Source: a virus. From it: a stretch of 23,114 nucleotides of DNA. Below the pieces are notes generated by a model. It was not told where the DNA came from. It was given only the letters and a program-made list of their open reading frames with translations, and searched no databases. A program made the translations under genes and the position numbers. Positions 7,926 through 13,248 of the stretch are shown piece after piece (position 1 is the stretch's first letter; every line of letters starts with the position of its first letter). The stretch covers positions 1 to 23,114 of IMG/VR virus record IMGVR_UViG_3300035190_000493; one strand, 5' to 3'.

Positions 7926-8022
7926 CAGTTGCTTTCATTATCAACAGCATTGCAAATGCAATCAATACTGCGATAATAGTCAGCGATATAAATAGCTGCT
8001 CTCCGCTTATTGAGTCTTCCAT
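7906..8022 (-). CDS. 38-residue single-span membrane peptide
   Basis: A short ORF from ATG 8022 to TAA 7906. After a polar N-terminus of nine residues comes one hydrophobic helix (about residues 10-29, rich in Ile, Leu and Ala), then a Lys and an Asp/Asn-rich tail (ATDDDNNR). The charge layout predicts a single transmembrane segment. It overlaps the previous gene by 16 bp and the next by 20 bp, and without it this interval would be unused. AAGGA lies directly next to the ATG, which is tighter than ideal. Function unknown; a membrane-acting accessory protein is possible. Confidence 0.6.
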   Translation of the reverse strand: MEDSISGEQLFISLTIIAVLIAFAMLLIMKATDDDNNR

Positions 8023-8198
8023 TCCTTGATTACACCTATTGTTTGTCTGATCTTCATCAGTGCCATGTCCGGCATCTCATTATCTATTGACTGTGCAATG
8101 TGATGCACTTGGTCAATTAAGTAATTACGCTGTTTGAGCGTATCAGCGTTATCTTGAATAGATTCATCGTTATTCCACCACTGATCGAAGTTAGCCAT
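8007..8198 (-). CDS. Small hypothetical protein
   Basis: A 63-residue, mainly helical protein (FDQWWNN N-terminus; LKQRNYLIDQVHHIAQSIDNE helix). Not recognised. It starts at ATG 8198, 8 bp inside the preceding gene, and ends 16 bp inside the membrane peptide gene, so it belongs to the same translationally coupled series. Confidence 0.7.
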   Translation of the reverse strand: MANFDQWWNNDESIQDNADTLKQRNYLIDQVHHIAQSIDNEMPDMALMKIRQTIGVIKEWKTQ

Positions 8199-8430
8199 TA
8201 TTCCTCCCCGCTTTCCCCTGCATCATTGCCATCGCTTCCATCCATGCTGCGTAGGCTTCACCCGCGTCTGTGATGCGCTGACCTAGGAATACCAGTCCAT
8301 CTTTGTCCAGCCTCATGATTTCTTCGTTTTGTGGCTGGAATATGACGAAACTGTGGGGTGCTATATCGGCGCTGGAGAGCATGCCCGCAGGCAGGTCTCC
8401 AGCGTTCACGATCACTTTAGTGTCAGTCAT
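8191..8430 (-). CDS. Conserved hypothetical phage protein (LDKDG...GQRI...DAGEAY)
   Basis: A 79-residue protein with a beta-rich N-terminal half and the segment FQPQNEEIMRLDKDGLVFLGQRITDAGEAYAAWMEAM (split over residues 32-68), a pattern found in many phage hypothetical proteins. The ATG at 8430 is chosen because AGGAG lies 7-8 nt upstream; the longer in-frame form reaches into the structured non-coding island. It is the first gene after that island. Confidence 0.8.
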   Translation of the reverse strand: MTDTKVIVNAGDLPAGMLSSADIAPHSFVIFQPQNEEIMRLDKDGLVFLGQRITDAGEAYAAWMEAMAMMQGKAGRNNG

Positions 8431-8820
8431 TGCTTTCTCCTGTAATTGGGTGCCGCCCACTGAGTACCAATCAGTGACGGCGCGATGGTTTCCAGATCAT
8501 GTCGTGTCGGGTAAAGCCCCTAGCTGGTGCGACTTAATCCGGCGGGCCATGTAACCCGCCGCAGCAATCTCTGCGGGGAGAGCCGTTACAGTACCTAACG
8601 ACAAAGGGCAGTCATCACAAGGCCTTCTCAGTCATTGACTCATGACATCAGCCGATTAACGCCTCGGCGCGGCCAGATACCGTCTGGCGCGGGGTTAGTT
8701 GGTCCCAGGTAGATTTTTGATCGACTCCCACCCAAGGATGTAAGTAGATACCGGGGACCATTGTATGTCGGGTGACAGTACGGCTCGTTTTGTTAAACCC
8801 TATGGATTTAAGACCGCCCA
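8431..8820. other. 390-bp structured non-coding island
   Basis: No credible ORF is present on either strand (longest candidates about ten codons). The region is dense in inverted repeats: CACTGA 8458-8463 with TCAGTG 8471-8476; CGGCGGG 8540-8546 with CCCGCCG 8555-8561; CCGCAG 8559-8564 with CTGCGG 8571-8576 (exclusive with the previous pair); GCCAGA 8672-8677 with TCTGGC 8683-8688, extended by CGC/GCG across a bulge; TGGTCCC 8700-8706 with GGGACCA 8754-8760. No T-tract terminator or consensus promoter was found. It is likely a structured leader of the gene series below it, an ncRNA, or an origin. Confidence 0.5.
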
Positions 8821-9048
8821 TCACCCATAAACTCTGGTTGTCGTTTTACCCCTGCAACCACAGGATTTACTGCGTCGACTGCACAAGTTCTGCAGTAGAA
8901 CGGAGCGTATTGTACCACAATCGCATCGGACTACAACAGCCCTTGCCTGGACCGGCCTACCTTTTTTTATGTAGTCCACAGGCTCAGACTCTCCGATCAC
9001 GGTCCAATGTGTATACACCTTACCCTCCACGTCTAGCCGCTTACCCAT
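8821..9048 (-). CDS. Small Cys-rich protein of the homing/AP2-associated type
   Basis: A 75-residue protein whose core (YTHWTVIGE ... VVRCDCGTIRSVLLQNLCSRRSKSCGC) matches a short domain found in phage proteins, often as the N-terminal part of HNH or AP2-containing DNA-binding proteins: a W-V-I strand, a CDCG knuckle and a final KSCGC. Only this small domain is present; no nuclease motif follows. The Cys pairs (CDC, CGC) suggest a zinc knuckle. ATG 9048 has GGAG about 8 nt upstream; the longer in-frame form would lie inside the neighbour. Confidence 0.7.
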   Translation of the reverse strand: MGKRLDVEGKVYTHWTVIGESEPVDYIKKGRPVQARAVVVRCDCGTIRSVLLQNLCSRRSKSCGCRGKTTTRVYG

Positions 9049-9238
9049 GCAATCTCCGCTCCCTGTCCTTGGGATGATGGGACGGTAGGGGACACCACCA
9101 AACCCACTGGCTATCTGGATACCAGACTCCGATAGTAGCAGCACCTAGATCAGTCTTCCATAGGCATTTAGCGTTCTTAGGGAAGGGGCCGTCCTCTACG
9201 TGTCGCCAGTAGGGTTTATACTCAGATACGTGCGTCAT
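9041..9238 (-). CDS. Trp-rich small hypothetical protein (DUF551-like?)
   Basis: A 65-residue protein with many Trp residues (KPYWRHVEDGPFP ... IGVWYPDSQWVWWCPLP). The W-x-x-V-x-DG-x-x-P start and the W-x-PLP end recall DUF551, a short phage domain of unknown role, but the match is loose. The start at 9238 forms an ATGA overlap with the RusA stop; an ATG 12 nt upstream is also possible. It overlaps the next gene by 8 bp. Confidence 0.65.
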   Translation of the reverse strand: MTHVSEYKPYWRHVEDGPFPKNAKCLWKTDLGAATIGVWYPDSQWVWWCPLPSHHPKDRERRLHG

Positions 9239-9600
9239 TTCATCTTGCATACTGTCACTATTACTCCACCATCTTGAATCGGATCACCGTACTCGGCCAC
9301 AATCAGCCTGATCTGTCTGTCAGTTTCAATGTACACGCCTTGGATAGAATCACCTATCACTTTGAGACAGTTGTCCAGGTCCATGCACACCTTGCTAGCC
9401 AGCCCTTTAGTTGTCAGCTTAGGGAGTAGCTGTATTGTAAGACTGACTTCACCTGCGTACAAGTCCTGAGCTGGACCAGCCTCCTTAACGATCTTCTTGA
9501 ACGCGGTTGCTTCCTTGCTTGGGACGGTCCTACCTCTGAAAGTCCTCCAGTAGCGGTTTGTGGATGGTGGGTAGGGTAGGTGTAGCTGGACTAGCTGCAT
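9235..9600 (-). CDS. rusA: RusA-like Holliday junction resolvase
   Basis: A 121-residue protein that matches RusA in length (about 120) and motifs. It begins with LPYPPSTNRYWR (residues 8-19), and has the catalytic DLDN at 74-77 followed by K80 and D84, and TDRQI with D94. D74, D76 and D94 correspond to the three metal-binding Asp residues of Escherichia coli RusA (D70, D72, D91). It cuts four-way junctions symmetrically, clearing branched DNA from recombination or replication before packaging. I chose ATG 9600; a GTG at 9642 would add residues that overlap a promoter. The ribosome site is weak. Confidence 0.85.
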   Translation of the reverse strand: MQLVQLHLPYPPSTNRYWRTFRGRTVPSKEATAFKKIVKEAGPAQDLYAGEVSLTIQLLPKLTTKGLASKVCMDLDNCLKVIGDSIQGVYIETDRQIRLIVAEYGDPIQDGGVIVTVCKMK

Positions 9601-9605
9601 TGTAG

Positions 9606-9635
9606 TTGACAGGTTGTGAGATGTGTGGTTAGAAT
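9606..9635 (+). promoter_or_regulatory. Sigma70-type promoter reading into the non-coding region
   Basis: A -35 box TTGACA (9606-9611, perfect) and a -10 box TAGAAT (9630-9635, five of six) are separated by 18 bp. The predicted transcription start is near 9642. It points away from rusA, into a 530-bp stretch without genes on the plus strand, so its product would be non-coding. Confidence 0.55.
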
Positions 9636-9639
9636 AGCA
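9631..9639 (-). promoter_or_regulatory. Possible extended -10 element for rusA
   Basis: On the minus strand TGC-TATTCT (plus coordinates 9631-9639) fits an extended -10 (TGnTATAAT, four of six in the hexamer). The -35 position is poor (GGGGTC). It overlaps the -10 of the plus-strand promoter almost base for base, so the two would exclude each other. rusA starts 31 bp downstream. Confidence 0.25.
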
Positions 9640-9972
9640 CACGGCTTGGGACTGACCCCTCAGCCAACATAGGCATACGGCGTAACGCTCGCACGCAGTC
9701 GGGAAACCTCTCTCCCGATCAAGAGGATCAGGATAGCTCTTTAATCGGCCTTAGCGCCATCATCCTGTACCCTGTAGCCCGTGAAGCTACAAACCTGCTC
9801 CTTCGGGACACACGGGGTCGTATGGTCCTCGATATACGTTAAGGCAACGAATTAAATGTTTCAGTAGCATTGACTCCGCTTCACAGCGGCCAAGCGTGTT
9901 GCTCTTTTCTCAAAAGCCGCAAGGGGCGGGCTTATACACCTCTATACACAGCGAGAGAGCAAGCGCGATACA

Positions 9973-10001
9973 TAGGACGATGCGACTAAAGCATCGTCCT
10001 A
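9973..10001. repeat. Perfect 11-bp inverted repeat
   Basis: TAGGACGATGC (9973-9983) and GCATCGTCCTA (9991-10001) are exact reverse complements around the 7-nt loop GACTAAA. No T tract follows on either strand, so it is not an intrinsic terminator. It is the strongest stem inside the candidate ncRNA; it could equally be a protein-binding site or replication structure. Confidence 0.7.
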
Positions 10002-10067
10002 GATTTGGTCCATCGTGATCCGCTGGCGTAGCCCCAAGCGTAGCCAGCGGGTTAACAGTTATCCTCT

Positions 10068-10110
10068 ATAGCATCAACTCGCGCAAAGGCGCTCGTAGAT
10101 GCTATTTTCT
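10068..10110 (+). terminator. Plus-strand terminator-like hairpin
   Basis: ATAGCATC (10068-10075) pairs with GATGCTAT (10098-10105). The interior continues with AC/GT and GCGC/GCGC around an AAAG loop, giving a nearly symmetrical stem of about 14 pairs with mismatches. TTTTCTCTT follows on the plus strand; no T tract follows on the minus strand. This orientation matches the promoter at 9606-9635. Confidence 0.55.
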
Positions 10111-10119
10111 CTTGCACAT

Positions 10120-10159
10120 AAAAAAGCGGGGTCGGATGCTTGAGGCATCCTTCCCCGCT
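10120..10159 (-). terminator. Strong intrinsic terminator after the prim-pol/helicase gene
   Basis: AGCGGGG (10125-10131) pairs with CCCCGCT (10153-10159), and inside it GGATGC (10134-10139) pairs with GCATCC (10145-10150). Read on the minus strand this 13-bp compound stem is followed by TTTTTT. It lies 14 bp beyond the stop at 10174 and should stop most transcripts from the prim-pol gene before the rusA block. Confidence 0.85.
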
Positions 10160-10173
10160 CACATTAAGACTAT

Positions 10174-11760
10174 TTACTGCGTTACAACACAAGTCGAAAC
10201 AGGCCGTCCAAATTTACTATATCCCATCGTAATAGTCTCTAAGTTAAAGCGTAGAGAATTGTGCTTAGATGACAAGCTCCTTTGCTTGCTCACTGTTAAC
10301 AGCCGCTCCCCATCTTCCTCTGTGATATGAAACGAGCTATCAATGTGAGCCTGTAAAGAGCTATGTCCTCTAGCTGCTGTTCCGCTTTTCTGAGTGTGGT
10401 GGACAAGCATGACAGTTGCTTCTGTCGCATTCATTAAACGATCAACACGGTTGAGTAGGGGTTGCATAGCAGTTAGTGAATTTTCATCCCCTCCATTGAG
10501 CATACGCGCTAATGTGTCAGCGACAATAAAGGTAGCCCTCATCTGACGCTGTTCCTCCGCCTGCTTGATAACCTCAATTATCTTTGCTGCATCTGATTCA
10601 TCCGTATACAGGTCAATAGGGCGCTGGATAATCAGCAGATTATCCAGCGAGCAACCATAGTATTTCTGATACGCTTGTAATCGCATTCTGATAGACGATG
10701 GCGATTCTGTAGCTAGATACACGGCCATCCCGTGCTGAGTCCTTAACCCTAGAAAGTCTGTGCCATTGCTGATAGCTGCCGCCATCGCAACAGCGAGAAA
10801 TGATTTTCCAGTGTTGCTCTCCCCGTACATCATAGCGGTTGTTCTTGATGACAGCAGTTCCTCTACTAACTCATCTTCTGGCTCAAACTCTGCTGGCAGC
10901 TCATTAGCAAACACTGCTCCCATCGAGTCCAGAAGACTTTCATCCTCCTTAACATCTGGTCCAGCGAATGGATCAAATACTTGGTACTTTTGTCCAGCAG
11001 TCCTCACCAATGCAGGTATTTGCTTATACCTGTCATAGTAACGCTGATCCCTTGGAGCTGCGCTCGCCTCCATCAGGCCGCGCAAATGGTTAACTATGGA
11101 CCCATGATTACCGCCAGAAGCAACAAGGCTGGCTGCTAGATCACGCAAGGAGTCATGCAGTACTTCGCCCGTTATAACTCTCTTAATCAGTTCAGCATGG
11201 CGCTCAGTCGGTTTGCGGTCAATCACTTCACCTGTGGCCGTATCAACGTGCTTGTCAGACCTGATGTGGTAGGCCAGCGCCTCGAAATGATTAAGCTCCC
11301 TGAGAGGTTCATTGCGAAGCGTTTGGTCCGTGACAGTTAGGTAGCGCTGGCTAGAGTAAAGCTCCACCGCCATGCCTTGAAAAACACCCTTACAGCCCTG
11401 TAATAACGGAGTGGCATAGCCGAACGCCCTCAGCCCATGCCCACTGGGGGATAGACTGATATAGGCCGCACCTAGCTGATCCAGAAGCTCTACAGCGGCT
11501 GGCTCAACCACGCCGTCAGTCACTACATGATCTATGTCAACACCGACCAACCCATCTCCATTCAGCACAAAGCCTATCCCTAGCGCCTGATCACACTCTT
11601 CATAAGCGGTGGTTGCTTGGTCAAAGCTGGCCCAAGTGTCGGGATTGGTTGAGCTAGCACGACTGTTTACATACTTAGCGTCGTAAGGGATCTTCCCCTC
11701 TCGCCACACTACCCATCTGTCTAAGTCCTTGAGTTCATTAGGAATGTTATCGTAGTTCAT
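10174..11760 (-). CDS. Prim-pol / RepA-like helicase fusion (replication initiation)
   Basis: A 528-residue, two-domain replication protein. Residues about 10-190 form a bifunctional primase-polymerase (AEP) domain with GVDID (73-77, metal-binding Asp residues), SPSGHGLR (104-111) and VELYSSQRYLTVT (132-144). Residues about 300-500 form a RecA-like hexameric helicase of the RepA/AAA_25 type with Walker A GESNTGKS (313-320), Walker B FIVAD (411-415) and a VHHTQKSG sensor segment. Together it should prime and unwind the phage origin. It is transcribed alone, ends in a strong terminator, and diverges from the plus-strand early operon. The start at ATG 11760 has AGAGGA upstream. No DNA polymerase gene is in the window. 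Confidence 0.9.
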   Translation of the reverse strand: MNYDNIPNELKDLDRWVVWREGKIPYDAKYVNSRASSTNPDTWASFDQATTAYEECDQALGIGFVLNGDGLVGVDIDHVVTDGVVEPAAVELLDQLGAAYISLSPSGHGLRAFGYATPLLQGCKGVFQGMAVELYSSQRYLTVTDQTLRNEPLRELNHFEALAYHIRSDKHVDTATGEVIDRKPTERHAELIKRVITGEVLHDSLRDLAASLVASGGNHGSIVNHLRGLMEASAAPRDQRYYDRYKQIPALVRTAGQKYQVFDPFAGPDVKEDESLLDSMGAVFANELPAEFEPEDELVEELLSSRTTAMMYGESNTGKSFLAVAMAAAISNGTDFLGLRTQHGMAVYLATESPSSIRMRLQAYQKYYGCSLDNLLIIQRPIDLYTDESDAAKIIEVIKQAEEQRQMRATFIVADTLARMLNGGDENSLTAMQPLLNRVDRLMNATEATVMLVHHTQKSGTAARGHSSLQAHIDSSFHITEEDGERLLTVSKQRSLSSKHNSLRFNLETITMGYSKFGRPVSTCVVTQ

Positions 11761-11796
11761 GCTCTGTCCTCTGAAGAAAAAACGGGTGCAAGTCTA

Positions 11797-11809
11797 CTAC
11801 ACTTTGTAG
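11797..11809. promoter_or_regulatory. Putative operator in the divergent control region
   Basis: A perfect 5-3-5 palindrome, CTACA-CTT-TGTAG, lies between the divergent start codons (10174-11760 gene and 11930 gene). On the minus strand it overlaps the region where a weak promoter (TTGCTT, 16 bp, TAGTAG) could drive the prim-pol gene. A repressor bound here could control that gene. No repressor gene is recognised nearby. Confidence 0.3.
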
Positions 11810-11855
11810 CTGACCAAGCAAGAGAAATTATTTTCACTTTTTTTGCTTTAGGGGG

Positions 11856-11883
11856 TTGACGTGCTTGCTGAGGCGCGTACAAT
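11856..11883 (+). promoter_or_regulatory. Early promoter 1
   Basis: TTGACG (11856-11861) and TACAAT (11878-11883), each five of six to the sigma70 consensus, are separated by 16 bp. The transcript start should be near 11890, giving a leader of about 40 nt before the ATG at 11930. The same TTGAC/16 bp/TACAAT design recurs at 15908-15935. Confidence 0.75.
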
Positions 11884-11929
11884 ACCCATCAAGCCAGATA
11901 CATGGCGAAACACACAGAGGACAAAAGAC

Positions 11930-12175
11930 ATGGATATAAATAAAGACACATTGTTCTACGGCGAAGGACGCTTGTACGGCGTCCCTTTTACCGGCAACAG
12001 CCGGGAAGTGACCCGTCAAGCCGGGTCATTCATGACCGGATTTGGCGGAACTGAAACCATCACGCAGTGGGAGGTCCGAGTCCCAGACGGTTTCTATCCC
12101 GACGGGGACCCACGTCCCGGATACACGGACTGGGTATCCGAACATGAAGTGGTGTTGGAGCCGTGGAACGGCTAA
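11930..12175 (+). CDS. First gene of early operon 1, unknown
   Basis: An 81-residue, acidic, Gly/Trp/Pro-rich protein with no domain I recognise (NKDTLFYGEGRLYGVPFTGN ... WEVRVPDGFYPDGDPRPGYTDW). No membrane segment or signal is seen. The ATG at 11930 is preceded by AGAGGA and follows early promoter 1. The coding sequence contains an internal TGACCCG/CGGGTCA pair (12009-12015, 12022-12028). Position as the first early gene suggests a host-takeover or regulatory role, which is inference only. Confidence 0.75.
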   Translation: MDINKDTLFYGEGRLYGVPFTGNSREVTRQAGSFMTGFGGTETITQWEVRVPDGFYPDGDPRPGYTDWVSEHEVVLEPWNG

Positions 12176-12182
12176 ACATCAC

Positions 12183-12231
12183 GGCCAAGGACGGCCATCT
12201 ACACAATAAACACACTGAGGATAGAAAAATG
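12183..12231 (+). repeat. Duplicated leader cassette, copy 1
   Basis: A 49-bp element ending at the ATG of the next gene, containing the ribosome site GAGGATA and a GGCC...GGCC self-complementary pair at its 5' end. It is identical to copy 2 (12435-12483) at 47 of 49 positions. A shorter version (AAACACACAGAGGA, 11908-11921) precedes the first gene of the operon and shares 14 exact bases with copy 2. Confidence 0.9.
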
Positions 12232-12423
12232 AACTTCAAAACCGACAAACTATTTCTTGAGCTGGTAGCAGCACATAAAGCTGGTCTTAAAATTGCACGT
12301 AAACCGGGGAACCGCTCTGCTTACGCGGCTCTGATTCAGAAGCAAATGAATTTACAAGAGAAGCTGATGAGGCAGTATGATGTTTCTTTCATACAATTAA
12401 ACGGCGCAATGATCAGCGCATGA
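12229..12423 (+). CDS. Small basic helical protein, unknown
   Basis: A 64-residue, Lys/Arg/Gln-rich protein, largely helical (LELVAAHKAGLKIARKPGNRSAYAALIQKQ split over residues 9-38, then QEKLMRQYD). The ATG at 12229 is set by the GAGGATA ribosome site within the repeated leader; the longer frame upstream would overlap the previous gene. Not recognised. Confidence 0.75.
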   Translation: MNFKTDKLFLELVAAHKAGLKIARKPGNRSAYAALIQKQMNLQEKLMRQYDVSFIQLNGAMISA

Positions 12424-12434
12424 TTGACGAAATA

Positions 12435-12483
12435 GGCCAAGGACGGCCATCTACACAATAAACACACAGAGGATAGGAAAATG
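12435..12483 (+). repeat. Duplicated leader cassette, copy 2
   Basis: Second copy of the 49-bp leader, ending at the ATG at 12481. It differs from copy 1 at two positions only (T to A before GAGG, A to G after GGATA). The identity covers non-coding bases far beyond the ribosome site, so it reflects a recent duplication or strong selection on the leader. Confidence 0.9.
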
Positions 12484-12930
12484 ATCATGAATAAAGAAAT
12501 CGCGGTCGGACTGAAGATGCTGGCTTTTACATACCCCCGTCAAGGGGCTGGCTGGCCTGCCTCTGATATTGAAGATAAGGCAGAGGCCTTCTTTCAGGAA
12601 AACAACCTTAACGATCTCGGGCAAACGCCCGAGGAAGCGGCTGCAGTGGAGGCGTACTACGCGGCTGAAAACGCTGCTAGGGCAGCGAAACGGGAGGAGG
12701 CAGCGGCAAAACGCGCTGCCCTAATACAGGCAGCGGTTGACGCTTTGCCGCGCAGTCGGACGCCAAAGGACGTGGCAGCATTTGCCACCCTAATACCCCG
12801 TTTCACCCTTGATGAAGCGGTTACTTTGGGGTTCGACCGTGTGCACCCCTATCAAACCAGCGATGTAGAAGTCGAACTAGGCGGCGGCGTAATACGCCCC
12901 ATCAAAAAACCACGCCGCCACCACAACTAA
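12481..12930 (+). CDS. Ala/Glu-rich coiled-coil protein, unknown
   Basis: A 149-residue protein. After a short folded-looking start (KEIAVGLKMLAFTYPRQGAGWPASDIEDKA) comes an Ala/Glu/Arg-rich helical stretch at about residues 50-85 (EEAAAVEAYYAAENAARAA, KREEAAAKRAAL), then a segment on threonine/proline turns (SRTPKDVAAFATLIPRFTLDEA) and a basic C-terminus KKPRRHHN. No catalytic motif is seen. ATG 12481 is preceded by GAGGATA from the repeated leader; a second in-frame ATG follows two codons later. Confidence 0.75.
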   Translation: MIMNKEIAVGLKMLAFTYPRQGAGWPASDIEDKAEAFFQENNLNDLGQTPEEAAAVEAYYAAENAARAAKREEAAAKRAALIQAAVDALPRSRTPKDVAAFATLIPRFTLDEAVTLGFDRVHPYQTSDVEVELGGGVIRPIKKPRRHHN

Positions 12931-12944
12931 CAGAGGAAATGACC

Positions 12945-13241
12945 ATGAAAAAATTCGCCTTTATCAGCCGTCACACCCCAACTAAGGAGCAACTTGACCT
13001 TGCTACCGAGCAAGGGATTGATATGACCTATATCGGTGACGCAGACGCTTTCAGCGTTGACCCTGATTTTGTCAGGGGCCGCGGTGACTTTGTAGGCGTC
13101 ATCGTCGTACACCCTGCCGCAGCCCTGCGTTTGGCCTCATCCTTCTTGGTCGGGGTGTTTGAGCATGGCTATCTCGTGGAAGTGGCTGGTAAGCCTCGCT
13201 TTTACGCCACCTCTTTACAAATCTATGATCTGCGGGACTAA
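12945..13241 (+). CDS. Small Rossmann-like protein, faint Csx16 resemblance
   Basis: A 98-residue protein: FAFISRHTPTKEQ (residues 4-16), GIDMTYIGDADAFSVD (24-39), GDFVGVIVVHPAAALRLASS (46-65) and a C-terminal LQIYDLRD. The alternating strand/helix pattern and the SRH near the N-terminus, a GI in the middle and a GD-x-V-G ... AA segment recall Csx16 (Cas_VVA1548), a CRISPR type III associated family. The resemblance is from memory and weak; the protein could be simply an unknown phage family. ATG 12945 is chosen over 12939 because AGAGGA lies 7 nt before it. Confidence 0.7.
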   Translation: MKKFAFISRHTPTKEQLDLATEQGIDMTYIGDADAFSVDPDFVRGRGDFVGVIVVHPAAALRLASSFLVGVFEHGYLVEVAGKPRFYATSLQIYDLRD

Positions 13242-13248
13242 ATAGATA

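Larger units (their letters stand above)
9642..10110 (+). ncRNA. Candidate phage ncRNA, about 470 nt
   Basis: This stretch has no ORF over about 15 codons on either strand but has a plus-strand promoter at its left end and a plus-strand terminator-like hairpin at its right end. It is full of inverted repeats: TCGGGA 9699-9704 with TCCCGA 9713-9718; TGTAGC 9773-9778 with GCTACA 9786-9791; CCGCT 9876-9880 with AGCGG 9885-9889; an 11-bp stem at 9973-10001; and CCGCTGGC 10020-10027 with GCCAGCGG 10043-10050. It does not look like a tRNA, tmRNA or known riboswitch to me. An antisense or protein-binding regulator, or a transcribed origin primer, are possible roles. Confidence 0.45.

Noticed and set aside
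8431-8820. Group I intron or retron RNA
   Set aside because: No interrupted gene, reverse transcriptase or characteristic conserved core is visible; stems alone do not support it.
9696-9709. Resemblance of CAGTCGGGAAACCT to a segment of lac-based cloning vectors
   Set aside because: Only 14 bases match and the flanks differ; chance similarity is more likely than vector contamination.
9973-10001. 11-bp stem as an intrinsic terminator
   Set aside because: No T tract follows on either strand.
9642-10110. tRNA or tmRNA in the structured region
   Set aside because: No T-arm (GGTTCRA-type) sequence with flanking stems and no acceptor pairing was found on either strand.
12183-12483. CRISPR-like repeat/spacer array
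   Set aside because: Only two full copies, separated by a coding sequence of about 200 bp and ending at start codons; this is a duplicated leader.
12939-13241. Start of the 98-residue protein at 12939
   Set aside because: The AGAGGA site is only one base from this ATG; the ATG at 12945 has proper spacing.
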